A stretch of 64,000 nucleotides of DNA from Variovorax gossypii. GTDB taxonomy: Bacteria > Pseudomonadota > Gammaproteobacteria > Burkholderiales > Burkholderiaceae_C. The stretch covers positions 124,001 to 188,000 of the forward strand of contig NZ_RXOE01000010.1 of the NCBI RefSeq assembly GCF_003965815.1. The letters run 5' to 3'. The notes below the pieces were generated by a model. The model ran no database searches. It was not told the DNA's origin and saw nothing but the letters and a program-made list of their open reading frames with translations. Both the position numbers and the translations under genes were made by a program. Shown piece by piece: positions 26,323 through 42,762 of the stretch. Position 1 is the stretch's first letter; every line of letters starts with the position of its first letter.

Positions 26323-26828
26323 GCCGACACCTCCAGCGCGGCCATCGCCTTCAGGCCCGCGGCGACGCGGATCTGGTACGAGAGGAAGGCGATCAGCTGG
26401 CTCGTCGCCACGATGGCCGGCGTCGAAAGGCCGCTTTCGGCCAGCGACTGCACGGCAGCCCTGTCGCCTTCGATGGGCCGCTCGATCAGCTTGCCGGTGA
26501 AGGCGAGCACAGCCTGCAGGCGTGCGTCGGCCACGGGCTTGCCGGCGTCGACAGCCGAGACCACGGCGGCGTCGGCACCCTCGGCCGCGAGCCGGTCGCG
26601 GTAGTGCACCGCCAGGCTGTCCGCCTTCGACACGCGGCAGGCATGCAGCGCCACGAGCAGCCGCTCGATCACCGAGATGCCCTCGACGGAGGGGGAAAAC
26701 ATCGCGTCGTAGCTGCCCTGCGTGGCGGCGAGCACCTTTTCGCGCTGGCGCCGCAGCGCCCAGTTGGGCTGGTCCGGCGTCAGCGGGACGACGACATCGA
26801 TCACATCGGAAACGGGTGTGCTTGTCAT
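26319..26828 (-). CDS. CMD-domain protein, Avi_7170-like family
   Basis: This 169-residue protein is related to the carboxymuconolactone decarboxylase fold but lacks the Cys-x2-Cys pair; a single cysteine appears in Leu-His-Ala-Cys-Arg. It matches the pattern of the partner family that accompanies Avi_7169-type alkylhydroperoxidases. It overlaps its partner by 4 bases and follows the flavin monooxygenase gene by 14 bases, forming a three-gene operon. It may be a noncatalytic subunit of a heteromer; this is inference. Confidence 0.78.
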   Translation of the reverse strand: MTSTPVSDVIDVVVPLTPDQPNWALRRQREKVLAATQGSYDAMFSPSVEGISVIERLLVALHACRVSKADSLAVHYRDRLAAEGADAAVVSAVDAGKPVADARLQAVLAFTGKLIERPIEGDRAAVQSLAESGLSTPAIVATSQLIAFLSYQIRVAAGLKAMAALEVSA

Positions 26829-26842
26829 GGTTCGGTTTCTTC

Positions 26843-28303
26843 TCAATTTCTCTCTTGCGGCGGCAGCGCGGGCGTCCATTCGTCGCCGAACAGCTCCGGC
26901 TCGGCAAAGACTTCGAGGTTGGCCCAGTGATGGTCGAAGTCCTCGCGGTAGAACAGGCTGGCGATGCCGCTGGCGAGCCGTTTCGCGCCGTCGCTGATGG
27001 CCGGGATGTCGCCCGACACCGTGCCGTGCGACAGCGCCGCCGGATAGCAGAAGCAGTGGATGCGCCCGAGCCCCGGGCATTCGCCGGGCGCGCGCTCCTT
27101 GAATTCGAAGGCCGGGCCGAGGTCGGGCGAGTCGTCCAGCTCCTGGTCTTCGTCGCCGGGGGCGGGCTGAAAGCGATCCTTCCAGGTGCGCACATGGGCG
27201 GCAATGCCGTCGAACTCGGGACGGTTGGGCCAGTCGACCTTGAAGCCGGTCGAGACGATCAGGAAGTCGAATTCGAAGTCGCCCTTGGGCGTCGACACGC
27301 GCATCGCCTCGCCCTTCGGCTCGATGGCCAGCACCGGGCAGCCGAAGTTGAAGAAAGCATTGGGATGCCGCGACACCCGCAGCGTGCTGCCGTGCGGCGG
27401 AGGCACGTTCAGCACGTTGATGTAGTGCCGGATGCGCCACTTGAGCTCGTCCGGCAGGTCGTAGTGCCCCTGCGTGAGCCCCGGCACGCCCGCGCCCTTG
27501 CCCTTGTTGACGCGCGGCAGGTCGGTGCGGCGGATCAGCAGCTCGACGCTGTGGGCGCCGGCTTCCAGCGCGGTGGCCGCGCTGTCCATGGCCGAGGAGC
27601 CCGCGCCGATCACGCCCACGCGCAGGCCCTTGAGCCGGCCGTAGTCCATCTCGTCGGAGGAATGGGCCCACTTCGAGCGCGGCAGGGCGTTCACGAAGGC
27701 GGGAACGGCCGGGCCGCCGAGGCCGTCGCGTCCGGTGGCCAGGACGAGGCGGCGCGCCAGCACGCTGCTTTCGCCTCCGGGCGTGCGCAGGGCGAGGCGC
27801 ACGCCGGTCGCATCGGGCAGGGGCTGGATGCCGGTCACGGCCGTGTCGTTGCGCACGTCCACGCCCATCACGCGGCGGTACCAGACGAGGTAGTCCATCC
27901 ACTGCAGGCGCGGGATCTTGTCCATCGCCGCCCAGGCTTCCAGCCCGAACTGGGCCTCGAACCATGCGCGGAAGGTGAGCGCGGGCAGCCCCAGCGCGGG
28001 ACCGGTGAGCTCCTTGGGCGAGCGCAGCGTCTCCATGCGGGCCGTGGTGGCCCAGGGGCCCTCGCTGCCGGCGGGCGAACGGTCGAAGATCACGGCGCGC
28101 ACGCCCAGCTGCGCCAACGCGACCGAGGCGGCCAGGCCGGCCTGGCCGCCGCCGACGATGGCCACGTCGAGCATCGGCTCGCCGCCGGCCTGCCGCGCGG
28201 GCATCCACTGGCGGGCGGGCCAGCCGAGGTATTCGAGGTCCTGGGCGAGCCGCGCTTCGAGCGCGGCCAGGGAAGAGGAGGAAGCGGGATCGGAAGTCGT
28301 CAT
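26843..28303 (-). CDS. Flavin-containing monooxygenase-like NAD(P)/FAD oxidoreductase
   Basis: This 486-residue protein has two dinucleotide-binding motifs: Ile-Val-Gly-Gly-Gly-Gln-Ala-Gly (FAD, near residue 50) and Val-Ile-Gly-Ala-Gly-Ser-Ser-Ala (NADPH, near residue 235). Both belong to the class B flavin monooxygenase layout (FMO, Baeyer-Villiger and N-hydroxylase families). I placed the start at ATG 28303; the frame stays open much further upstream, but that part is antisense to the glucosidase gene. It heads an operon with two CMD-fold proteins. The substrate is unknown. Confidence 0.85.
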   Translation of the reverse strand: MTTSDPASSSSLAALEARLAQDLEYLGWPARQWMPARQAGGEPMLDVAIVGGGQAGLAASVALAQLGVRAVIFDRSPAGSEGPWATTARMETLRSPKELTGPALGLPALTFRAWFEAQFGLEAWAAMDKIPRLQWMDYLVWYRRVMGVDVRNDTAVTGIQPLPDATGVRLALRTPGGESSVLARRLVLATGRDGLGGPAVPAFVNALPRSKWAHSSDEMDYGRLKGLRVGVIGAGSSAMDSAATALEAGAHSVELLIRRTDLPRVNKGKGAGVPGLTQGHYDLPDELKWRIRHYINVLNVPPPHGSTLRVSRHPNAFFNFGCPVLAIEPKGEAMRVSTPKGDFEFDFLIVSTGFKVDWPNRPEFDGIAAHVRTWKDRFQPAPGDEDQELDDSPDLGPAFEFKERAPGECPGLGRIHCFCYPAALSHGTVSGDIPAISDGAKRLASGIASLFYREDFDHHWANLEVFAEPELFGDEWTPALPPQERN

Positions 28304-28438
28304 CTTGAAAAGCGGGAACGGCGCCCAGTGTAGAAAGAAAGCTTCACGGACCTTCGCACCGTGCGCCGCCGCCCCGCATAACCGTATCACTGGCCCGGAT
28401 TTCGCATGCCACAATGATTTCAGACCACAGGGACCGGC

Positions 28439-30115
28439 ATGGGCAGCAAAACCGACGGCAGCAACAGCGAATGGTGGCGCGGCGCGGTGATCTACCAGAT
28501 CTACCCGCGCAGCTTCATGGACAGCGACGGCGACGGCATCGGCGACCTGCCGGGCATCACGTCCCGGCTCGAACACGTGGCCGGCCTCGGCGTCGACGCC
28601 ATCTGGGTCTCCCCCTTCTTCCGCTCGCCGATGAAGGACTTCGGCTACGACGTGGCCGACTACCGCGCGGTCGACCCGATCTTCGGCACGCTGGCCGACT
28701 TCGACGCCATGCTGGCGCGGATGCACGAGTTGGGCCTGAAGCTCATCATCGACCAGGTGCTCTCGCACACCTCCGACCAGCATGCCTGGTTCGCCGAAAG
28801 CCGGTCTTCGCGCGACAACCCGAAGGCCGACTGGTACGTGTGGGCCGACCCGAAGCCCGACGGCACGCCGCCGACCAACTGGCTCTCGGTGTTCGGCGGC
28901 TCGGCATGGCAGTGGGACTCGCGCCGGCGCCAGTACTACCTGCACAGCTTCCTCGCCGAGCAGCCCGACCTCAACTTCCACAACCCCGAGGTGCAGGCCG
29001 CGCTGCTGGACGAGGTGCGCTTCTGGTGCGAGCGCGGCGTGGACGGCTTCCGCTTCGACGCCTGCAACCACCAGTTCCACGACGCGCTGCTGCGCGACAA
29101 CCCGCCGGCCACGCTGGCCTCCATCGGCGAGGTCAGCACGGTGCGCGCCGACAACCCGTACGCGATGCAGCAGCACCTGTACGACAAGAGCCAGCACGAG
29201 AACCTGGCGTTCCTCGAAGCCCTTCGCCGGCTGCTCGACGACTACGGCGCGGTGGCGCTGGGCGAGGTCGGCGACGAGAACGCGCCGCCGGTGATGGCCC
29301 AGTACACCGAGCTCGGCAAGCGACTGCACCTGGCCTACAGCTTCAGCCTGCTGACGGCCGACCACAGCCCCGCGCACCTGCGCCACCAGGTCGAGGCGCT
29401 CGACGACGCGCTCGCGCAAACGGGCGGCTGGGGCTGCTGGGCGGTATCGAACCACGACGTGCCGCGCGTCGCCACGCGCTGGAGCGACGGCGGCGTGCCC
29501 GACACGCGCCGCGACCGGCTCTGGCTCGCGCTGCTGCTGTCCCTGCGCGGCAGCGCCAGCATCTACCAGGGCGAGGAACTGGGCCTGCCCGAGGCCGAGG
29601 TGCCCTTCGAACTGCTGCAGGACCCGTACGGCCGCGCCTTCTGGCCCGAGTTCAAGGGCCGCGACGGCTGCCGCACGCCCATGCCCTGGGCCCCCGAGGC
29701 ACCCAACGGCGGCTTCAGCACCGGCACGCCCTGGCTGCCGGTGTACGGCCCGCACCTGCCGCTGGCCGTCGAACGGCAGGCCGCCGACCCCGGCTCGATG
29801 CTGGCCTTCAGCCGCGCGCTGCTGCACTGGCGGCGCAACCAGCCGCTGCTGCGCACCGGCGGCATCCGCTTCATCGATGCGCCGGAGCCCCTGCTGCACT
29901 TCGAGCGCGGTGACGGCCTCCATTCGCTGCAGGCCGTCTTCAACCTCGGTGGCGAGCCGGTGTCGATGCCGCTGCCCGACGGGTTGATGCCTCTGGTCGG
30001 ACAGCCGCTCGCGCCGACCGCCGTCATCCAGGACTCAGACGAAAGGCGCATGCTGGTGCTTGCGCCGTACGGCGTCTTCTTCGGCACGCCCGCCGCGGAA
30101 GAAGGACGAAGCTGA
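28439..30115 (+). CDS. GH13 alpha-glucosidase / oligo-glucosidase-like enzyme
   Basis: This 558-residue cytoplasmic glycoside hydrolase of family 13 opens with Ile-Tyr-Gln-Ile-Tyr-Pro-Arg-Ser-Phe and a calcium-type Asp-Ser-Asp-Gly-Asp-Gly loop. The predicted nucleophile is D207 in Gly-Phe-Arg-Phe-Asp, the acid is E276 in Gly-Glu-Val-Gly-Asp-Glu, and the third acidic residue is D340 in Ser-Asn-His-Asp. It leads the glycogen cluster and its stop lies 5 bases before glgB. It probably releases glucose from malto-oligosaccharides produced by GlgX. A trehalose- or sucrose-active relative cannot be excluded. Confidence 0.88.
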   Translation: MGSKTDGSNSEWWRGAVIYQIYPRSFMDSDGDGIGDLPGITSRLEHVAGLGVDAIWVSPFFRSPMKDFGYDVADYRAVDPIFGTLADFDAMLARMHELGLKLIIDQVLSHTSDQHAWFAESRSSRDNPKADWYVWADPKPDGTPPTNWLSVFGGSAWQWDSRRRQYYLHSFLAEQPDLNFHNPEVQAALLDEVRFWCERGVDGFRFDACNHQFHDALLRDNPPATLASIGEVSTVRADNPYAMQQHLYDKSQHENLAFLEALRRLLDDYGAVALGEVGDENAPPVMAQYTELGKRLHLAYSFSLLTADHSPAHLRHQVEALDDALAQTGGWGCWAVSNHDVPRVATRWSDGGVPDTRRDRLWLALLLSLRGSASIYQGEELGLPEAEVPFELLQDPYGRAFWPEFKGRDGCRTPMPWAPEAPNGGFSTGTPWLPVYGPHLPLAVERQAADPGSMLAFSRALLHWRRNQPLLRTGGIRFIDAPEPLLHFERGDGLHSLQAVFNLGGEPVSMPLPDGLMPLVGQPLAPTAVIQDSDERRMLVLAPYGVFFGTPAAEEGRS

Positions 30116-30120
30116 CCGCC

Positions 30121-32298
<2,178 letters not shown>

Positions 32299-32347
32299 GG
32301 GTTTGTTTTGTTTGCTTCCCGGGGCCGGGTCTCGGCCCGGCGGCCGA

Positions 32348-32381
32348 CCTACTTTTCTTTGCTTCGCCAAAGAAAAGTAGG
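32348..32381. repeat. Left terminal hairpin of the glgB-glgX element
   Basis: A perfect 14-bp stem (CCTACTTTTCTTTG and its complement) closes a CTTCGC loop. The identical hairpin occurs inverted at 32884-32917. It lies 50 bases after the glgB stop and could end transcription or protect the mRNA 3' end, but it lacks a clean T tract directly after the stem. Confidence 0.85.
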
Positions 32382-32444
32382 CAAAAGAAAGGCGACCCTA
32401 CTGTCTGCGTCCCTCCGCTTCGCTGCGGGCAACCTGCGGTGCTC

Positions 32445-32510
32445 GACGTAGGAGGGGGTCCGCAGAACTCGCTTCGCTCAAACAGCTGCGGCCCTGATCC
32501 CTCCTACGTC
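32445..32510. other. Left variable stem with conserved inner part
   Basis: Outer arms GACGTAGGAGGG (32445-32456) and its exact complement (32499-32510) form 12 pairs. Inside, CCGCAG (32460-32465) pairs with CTGCGG (32486-32491), closing a 20-base loop with AACTCGCTTCGCTCAAACAG. The right-hand copy keeps the loop but has unrelated outer-stem bases. Confidence 0.8.
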
Positions 32511-32752
32511 TGCGCTCCTCGGCGCAGCCAGAAGGGAGTTGGAGACCGAACAGGCCATCGCTGCGCTCGGCCTTCTGAACAGCCTGGACGGGCCTTCGCT
32601 TCACTCGGCCACGCGTTCAGCTTCAGCGCCCCCAACAAGACCAACGGTCCATTCCAAGCACGACGGGCGCGAAGCGCCTGCCGTGCCTTGGGGGCCGAGC
32701 AACGCGATGGCCCGTGCGTCTCCCCTCCCCTCTGGCTGCGCCGAGGAGCGCA

Positions 32753-32818
32753 GCGTTTCGCGGATCAGGGCTCGCAGCTGTTTGAGCGAAGCGAGTTCTG
32801 CGAGACCCCGCGAAACGC
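32753..32818. other. Right variable stem with conserved inner part
   Basis: Outer arms GCGTTTCGCGG (32753-32763) and its complement (32808-32818) form 11 pairs. Inside, CTCGCAG (32771-32777) pairs with CTGCGAG (32798-32804). Compared with the left copy the outer stem is almost wholly different yet still complementary, and a C-G pair closing the inner stem has become T-A. Confidence 0.8.
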
Positions 32819-32883
32819 GAGCACCGCAGGTTGCCCCGGAGCGAAGCGCAGGGGTCGCAGACAGTGGGGTCGCCTTTCTTTTG

Positions 32884-32917
32884 CCTACTTTTCTTTGGCG
32901 AAGCAAAGAAAAGTAGG
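32884..32917. repeat. Right terminal hairpin of the glgB-glgX element
   Basis: This is the inverted copy of the hairpin at 32348-32381 with the same 14-bp stem and loop GCGAAG. It ends 57 bases before the glgX start, so it lies in the probable 5' leader of glgX. Confidence 0.85.
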
Positions 32918-32974
32918 TCGCCCGCCGGGGCGAGTCCCGGCCTCGGAAAGCAACCCCCATCGAGAGCACGCAAG

Positions 32975-35083
<2,109 letters not shown>

Positions 35084-35174
35084 GAGCCAGGCGTACGGCG
35101 CGGTGCTAGTCTCGATGCAGAAACTCTGACGGCGGATTCCGGCAAGCGAACAAACCAACGAACGGAGACTCAGG

Positions 35175-36491
<1,317 letters not shown>

Positions 36492-36501
36492 TCCACCAAC
36501 G

Positions 36502-37974
36502 ATGCGAATCCTCCAGGTCAGCGCCGAACTCTTCCCCCTCCTCAAGACCGGCGGCCTGGCCGACATCGCCGGCGCCCTGCCCCTGGCGCTCCTCGCTGAA
36601 GGGCAGGACGCGCGCGTGCTGCTGCCGGGCTTCCCGGCCATCGTGGCCGGCGTGCGCGACCTGGCGCCGGTGGCCGCCTTCGATGCGCCCTGGGGCGAAG
36701 GCTTCGGGCTGCGCCTCGGGCACATCGACATCGACGGCACGCCCGGCATCCCGGCCTACGTGATCGACGCGCCGGCGCTCTACGGCCGGCCCGGCAACCC
36801 CTACGAGGACATCTCGCGCCAGCCCTACGGCGACAACCACCGCCGCTTCGCGCTGCTCGGCTGGGCGGCGGCGCAACTGGCGCAGGGGCTCGATCCGCAG
36901 TGGCAGCCCGAGGTGGTGCACGCGCACGACTGGCACGCCGCGCTCGCGCCGGCCTACCTGCACTTCGCGCGGCAGGCCGGTGGCCCGCGCGTGGGCAGCG
37001 TCTTCACCGTGCACAACCTGGCCTACCAGGGCATCTTCGCGCCCTGGCACTTTGCGGAGCTCGGCCTGCCCGGTCCGGCGTTCCAGATGAACGGCCTCGA
37101 ATACCACGGCCAGATCTCGTTCATGAAGGGCGGCCTGTACTTCGCCGACCGGCTCACCACCGTGAGCCCGACCTACGCGCTGGAGATCCAGACGCCCGAG
37201 CAGGGCTGCGGGCTCGACGGCCTCCTGCGCCAGCGCAGCGCGGTGCTCAGCGGCATCCTCAACGCGGTCGACGACAAGGTCTGGAACCCCGCCACCGACA
37301 CCGCGCTGATCCAGGGCTATCACACGCCCGAAGGCCGGCACATGGCCGGCAAGGCGCGCTGCAAGTCGGTGCTGCAGCACCAGCTGGGGCTGGCCGAGCG
37401 GCCCGATGCGCCGCTCTTCATCGTCGTGAGCCGGCTCACCGAGCAGAAGGGCCTGCACCTGGTGCTCGGCGGGCTCGACGCACTGCTGGCCCAGGGCGGG
37501 CAGCTCGCGCTGCTGGGCAGCGGCGAGGCCTGGCTGGAGGAAGCCTTCCGCCAGCGCGCGGCGGCCGCGCCGCAGTCGGTGGCCGTGACCATCGGCTACA
37601 ACGAGACGCTGGCCCACCAGCTCTTCGGCGCGGGCGACGTGACCCTGGTGCCCTCGCTCTTCGAACCCTGCGGCCTCACGCAGATGTACGGCCTGAAGTA
37701 CGGCGCCCTGCCGCTGGTACGCCGCGTCGGCGGGCTGGCCGACACGGTGGTCGACAGCTCGCTGGAAGACCTGGCCAGCGGCGAGGCCACCGGCTTCGTG
37801 TTCGACCGCTTCGAAGTGGCCGACTACGAGCGCGCCGTGCGCCGCGCCTTCGCCCTGCACGAGCGCGCGCCCGACTGGCGCCGCGTGCGCGGCAACGCCA
37901 TGCGGCGGCCGGCCGACTGGGCCACGGCGGCGGCGCAGTACATCGACGTCTACCGTCAAGCCATCCAGCAATAG
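36502..37974 (+). CDS. glgA: Glycogen synthase
   Basis: GlgA transfers glucose from ADP-glucose to the growing chain (GT5). The ATG at 36502, 10 bases after glgC, gives 490 residues beginning with the strand Met-Arg-Ile-Leu-Gln-Val-Ser-Ala-Glu-Leu-Phe-Pro and the ADP-glucose loop Lys-Thr-Gly-Gly-Leu-Ala-Asp (K15). The acceptor motif His-Ala-His-Asp-Trp-His lies near 140, and the C-terminal Glu-Pro-Cys-Gly-Leu-Thr-Gln near 390 is intact. Short spacing to both neighbours suggests one transcript with glgC and glgP. Confidence 0.96.
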   Translation: MRILQVSAELFPLLKTGGLADIAGALPLALLAEGQDARVLLPGFPAIVAGVRDLAPVAAFDAPWGEGFGLRLGHIDIDGTPGIPAYVIDAPALYGRPGNPYEDISRQPYGDNHRRFALLGWAAAQLAQGLDPQWQPEVVHAHDWHAALAPAYLHFARQAGGPRVGSVFTVHNLAYQGIFAPWHFAELGLPGPAFQMNGLEYHGQISFMKGGLYFADRLTTVSPTYALEIQTPEQGCGLDGLLRQRSAVLSGILNAVDDKVWNPATDTALIQGYHTPEGRHMAGKARCKSVLQHQLGLAERPDAPLFIVVSRLTEQKGLHLVLGGLDALLAQGGQLALLGSGEAWLEEAFRQRAAAAPQSVAVTIGYNETLAHQLFGAGDVTLVPSLFEPCGLTQMYGLKYGALPLVRRVGGLADTVVDSSLEDLASGEATGFVFDRFEVADYERAVRRAFALHERAPDWRRVRGNAMRRPADWATAAAQYIDVYRQAIQQ

Positions 37975-37997
37975 ATAGATAACCCGGGAGCGTTCCC

Positions 37998-40480
<2,483 letters not shown>

Positions 40481-40481
<1 letters not shown>

Positions 40482-40570
40482 CCCCCAGGCTTGCCCACTT
40501 CGTGTGGCCGCCCACCCCCTTGCGGGGGGCGACACCTGCGGCCCGGCAAAGCCGGTTCCGCGGTGTCCAC
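40481..40570 (+). repeat. Dispersed hairpin repeat, copy C
   Basis: The copy begins at the glgP stop codon and fills most of the space to the exbD stop. It shares the 34-base hairpin core with copies B and D and the CCCCCAGGCT opening. Located between convergent genes, it could form a bidirectional terminator here; the exbD side is followed by a run of six T residues on the minus strand. Confidence 0.85.
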
Positions 40571-40585
40571 GAAAAAAGAGTCAGA

Positions 40586-41059
40586 TCAGCGAGGTGGCTT
40601 CTGCGGCGCAGCCTCCGCCTCGGTCACGAAACCGATGCGGCTGAGCCCTGCCTTGTTCGCGATGCCCATCAGCGCGACCACCTTGCCGTAGGGCACGGTC
40701 TGGTCGGCGCGCAGCTGCACCTCGGTGTCCTTGCTGTCAGCGGCGGCCTTTTCGAGTTGCTGCGCCAGTTCCTCGTCGGTCACGGCCTTGTCGTTGAGGA
40801 AGACCTTGCCCGATGCGTCGACCGACAGGCTCACGAACTTGGGCGCGTCGTTGGGCTGGCCGGCGTCGGTCTGCGGCAGGTCGAGCTTGATCGAGCTGGC
40901 CATCAGCGGCGCGGTGATGATGAAGATCACCAGCAGCACCAGCATCACGTCGACCAGTGGCGTGACGTTGATGTCGGACAGCGGCCGCTGCGCGCCCGCG
41001 CCCATGGCGCGACCGCCGCCGCCGGTGGCGCTGCCCAGTGATGTGCGACCGAAGGCCAT
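40586..41059 (-). CDS. exbD: ExbD/TolR-family biopolymer transport protein
   Basis: ExbD with ExbB converts proton flow into TonB energisation at the inner membrane. The 157-residue protein has one membrane helix (about residues 38-56) with the essential aspartate in Pro-Leu-Val-Asp-Val-Met-Leu, preceded by a Gly-rich cytoplasmic tail and followed by a periplasmic domain. Distinguishing ExbD from TolR by sequence is difficult; no tolA, tolB or pal is near, and no tonB either. Confidence 0.88.
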   Translation of the reverse strand: MAFGRTSLGSATGGGGRAMGAGAQRPLSDINVTPLVDVMLVLLVIFIITAPLMASSIKLDLPQTDAGQPNDAPKFVSLSVDASGKVFLNDKAVTDEELAQQLEKAAADSKDTEVQLRADQTVPYGKVVALMGIANKAGLSRIGFVTEAEAAPQKPPR

Positions 41060-41087
41060 GGCTGCGGCTCTTGCTGTCTGCGTGCTC

Positions 41088-41783
41088 TCAGACCGGCATC
41101 GGCCGCGCGGGCGGCGGCGCGACGGGCGCGGCCGGGGCGCCGAAGCTGCCCAGCAGGTCGTGCGCGAAACCTTCGAGCTCGGCTTCGATGCGGCCGATGA
41201 CGCGGCCGAAGACGTTGTAGGCCAGCACGGCCGGAATGGCCACGGCCAGGCCGAAGGCCGTCATGATGAGCGCCTCGCCGACCGGGCCCGCCACCTTGTC
41301 GATGGTGAAGCCGCCGGTCTGGCCGGCAATGCCCGTCAGCGCGCCGTAGATGCCCCAGACCGTGCCCAGCAGCCCGACGAAGGGCGCGGTGGCGCCGACC
41401 GTGGCCAGCAGGATCTGCCCCGCCTGCAGCCGGCGCAGCGCGCCGTGCAGGGCGTCGCGCAGCACGCGCGTGAGCCGCTGGTTGCGGTCGACCGTGGCGC
41501 CCAGCGTGCCTGCCGCTTCGCCGGCGGTCACATTCCGGATGGCCGACACGGCGGGCGACACCAGCGTCGCGCGGTCGAAGGCCCTGAGTTTCTGCTCGGC
41601 GTCGGCCAGCGTGGACGACTGCCAGAACGCCGCGATGCTGCGCAGCACGTCGCGCGTGCCGCCGCGCAGCAGCCACGCCTTCCAGAGGATGATGACCCAG
41701 CTCGCGATCGACATCGCGAGCAGCAGCGCGGCCACCGAACGGCTGACGCCGTCACCGTGGGCCAGCAGTTCGAGCACGCTCAT
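41088..41783 (-). CDS. exbB: ExbB/TolQ-family proton channel protein
   Basis: This 231-residue MotA/TolQ/ExbB-family protein has an N-terminal membrane helix (Ser-Val-Ala-Ala-Leu-Leu-Leu-Ala-Met-Ser-Ile) and two further helices in the second half, including Gly-Leu-Leu-Gly-Thr-Val-Trp-Gly-Ile and Met-Thr-Ala-Phe-Gly-Leu-Ala-Val-Ala-Ile. It forms the pentameric channel around ExbD. It starts 24 bases after dapB and ends 28 bases before exbD, so the genes are probably co-transcribed. It would energise receptors such as the one at 9518. Confidence 0.9.
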   Translation of the reverse strand: MSVLELLAHGDGVSRSVAALLLAMSIASWVIILWKAWLLRGGTRDVLRSIAAFWQSSTLADAEQKLRAFDRATLVSPAVSAIRNVTAGEAAGTLGATVDRNQRLTRVLRDALHGALRRLQAGQILLATVGATAPFVGLLGTVWGIYGALTGIAGQTGGFTIDKVAGPVGEALIMTAFGLAVAIPAVLAYNVFGRVIGRIEAELEGFAHDLLGSFGAPAAPVAPPPARPMPV

Positions 41784-41807
41784 CGGCGGTCCTTCCGGGC
41801 TGCGCGG

Positions 41808-42653
41808 TCAGCGCAGGCCGAGCACGTCGTACATGTCGAACAGGCCCGCGCGCTGCCCGGCCAGGAAGCGCACCGCACGCAGGCTGCCCTGTGCATACGT
41901 GACGCGGCTCGACGACTTGTGGGTGATCTCGATGCGCTCGCCGGTGCCGGCGAACAGCACGGTGTGGTCGCCCACGATGTCGCCGCCGCGGATGGCCGAG
42001 AAGCCGATGGTGGACGGGTCGCGCTCGCCGGTGATGCCCTCGCGGGCATAGACGGCGCAGTCCTTGAGGTCGCGGCCCAGCGCGTCGGCGATGACCTCGC
42101 CCATCTTGAGCGCGGTGCCCGAGGGCGCGTCGACCTTGTGGCGGTGGTGCGCCTCGATGATCTCGATGTCGTAGCCGGTCGCCATGGCCTTGGCCGCCAT
42201 CTCGAGCAGCTTGAAGGTGACGTTGACGCCCACGCTCATGTTGGGCGCCATCATGATCGCGATGTCCTTCGCGATCTCGGCGATCTCGGCCTTCTGGGCG
42301 TCGCTGAAGCCGGTGGTGCCGATGACGGCCTGCACGCCCAGTTCGCGGCAGACCGCGAGATGCGCGAGCGTGCCCTCGGGGCGGGTGAAGTCGATGAGCA
42401 CCTGCGCGTCCTTCAGGCCGGCGCGCAGGTCGGACACGATGGACACGCCGCTGTCGAAGCCCAGGAAGGCGCCGGCATCGGCGCCGAGGGCCGGGCTGCC
42501 GGCGATGTCGAGGGCGCCGGCCAGGCGCAGGTCGGGCGCGTTGCGCACGGCCTCGATCAGCATGTGGCCCATGCGGCCCGATGCCCCGGCGATGGCGACA
42601 CGGCGCGGCGCGGAGGCGGAATTGCTGGTGGGAGTGGAGGTGGATTCGGTCAC
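41808..42653 (-). CDS. dapB: 4-hydroxy-tetrahydrodipicolinate reductase
   Basis: DapB reduces hydroxy-tetrahydrodipicolinate with NAD(P)H in lysine and diaminopimelate synthesis. The nucleotide motif Ala-Gly-Ala-Ser-Gly-Arg-Met-Gly lies near residue 25, and the active-site stretch Glu-Ala-His-His-Arg-His-Lys-Val-Asp-Ala-Pro-Ser-Gly-Thr near 165-178. The start used is GTG at 42653, giving 281 residues with a Ser/Thr-rich extension of about 16 residues before the Rossmann strand. It follows bamE by 109 bases. Confidence 0.95.
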   Translation of the reverse strand: MTESTSTPTSNSASAPRRVAIAGASGRMGHMLIEAVRNAPDLRLAGALDIAGSPALGADAGAFLGFDSGVSIVSDLRAGLKDAQVLIDFTRPEGTLAHLAVCRELGVQAVIGTTGFSDAQKAEIAEIAKDIAIMMAPNMSVGVNVTFKLLEMAAKAMATGYDIEIIEAHHRHKVDAPSGTALKMGEVIADALGRDLKDCAVYAREGITGERDPSTIGFSAIRGGDIVGDHTVLFAGTGERIEITHKSSSRVTYAQGSLRAVRFLAGQRAGLFDMYDVLGLR

Positions 42654-42762
42654 GCTGGTTCAGTCTTCGGGAATTTCGAAACGGCCAATGGCATGCATGG
42701 ACACGGAACGGACGCCGCCCGACTGGCGGGCGCCGCCCGCAGCCGCCGATGCTCCTGCGCGC

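Larger units (their letters stand above)
32310..32958. repeat. Long imperfect inverted repeat made of two structured elements
   Basis: This fills most of the 676-base gap between glgB and glgX. Reading inward from both ends the two halves match as reverse complements over roughly 270 bases, then diverge near 32,600-32,690. Each half holds, in order, a 34-base hairpin, a conserved purine-rich linker, a conserved Thr-free block GGGCAACCTGCGGTGCTCG-like (AACCTGCGGTGCTCG), a long stem with variable bases, and a CTGCGC-TCCTCG-GCGCAG hairpin. No transposase frame and no obvious target duplication are present. The open frames crossing it are short, compositionally odd and end inside it, so I do not call genes here. 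Confidence 0.88.

Noticed and set aside
28304..29923. N-terminal half of a 1026-codon minus-strand frame
   Set aside because: It is antisense to the GH13 gene and has no recognisable fold. The flavin monooxygenase begins at 28303.
32310..32958. Insertion sequence or MITE
   Set aside because: There is no transposase, no clear target-site duplication at the ends, and the arms contain several internal hairpins with covarying stems rather than simple terminal repeats.
32831..32974. 48-codon N-terminal extension of glgX
   Set aside because: It translates the repeat element, including its hairpin, and GlgX homology begins at the ATG at 32975.
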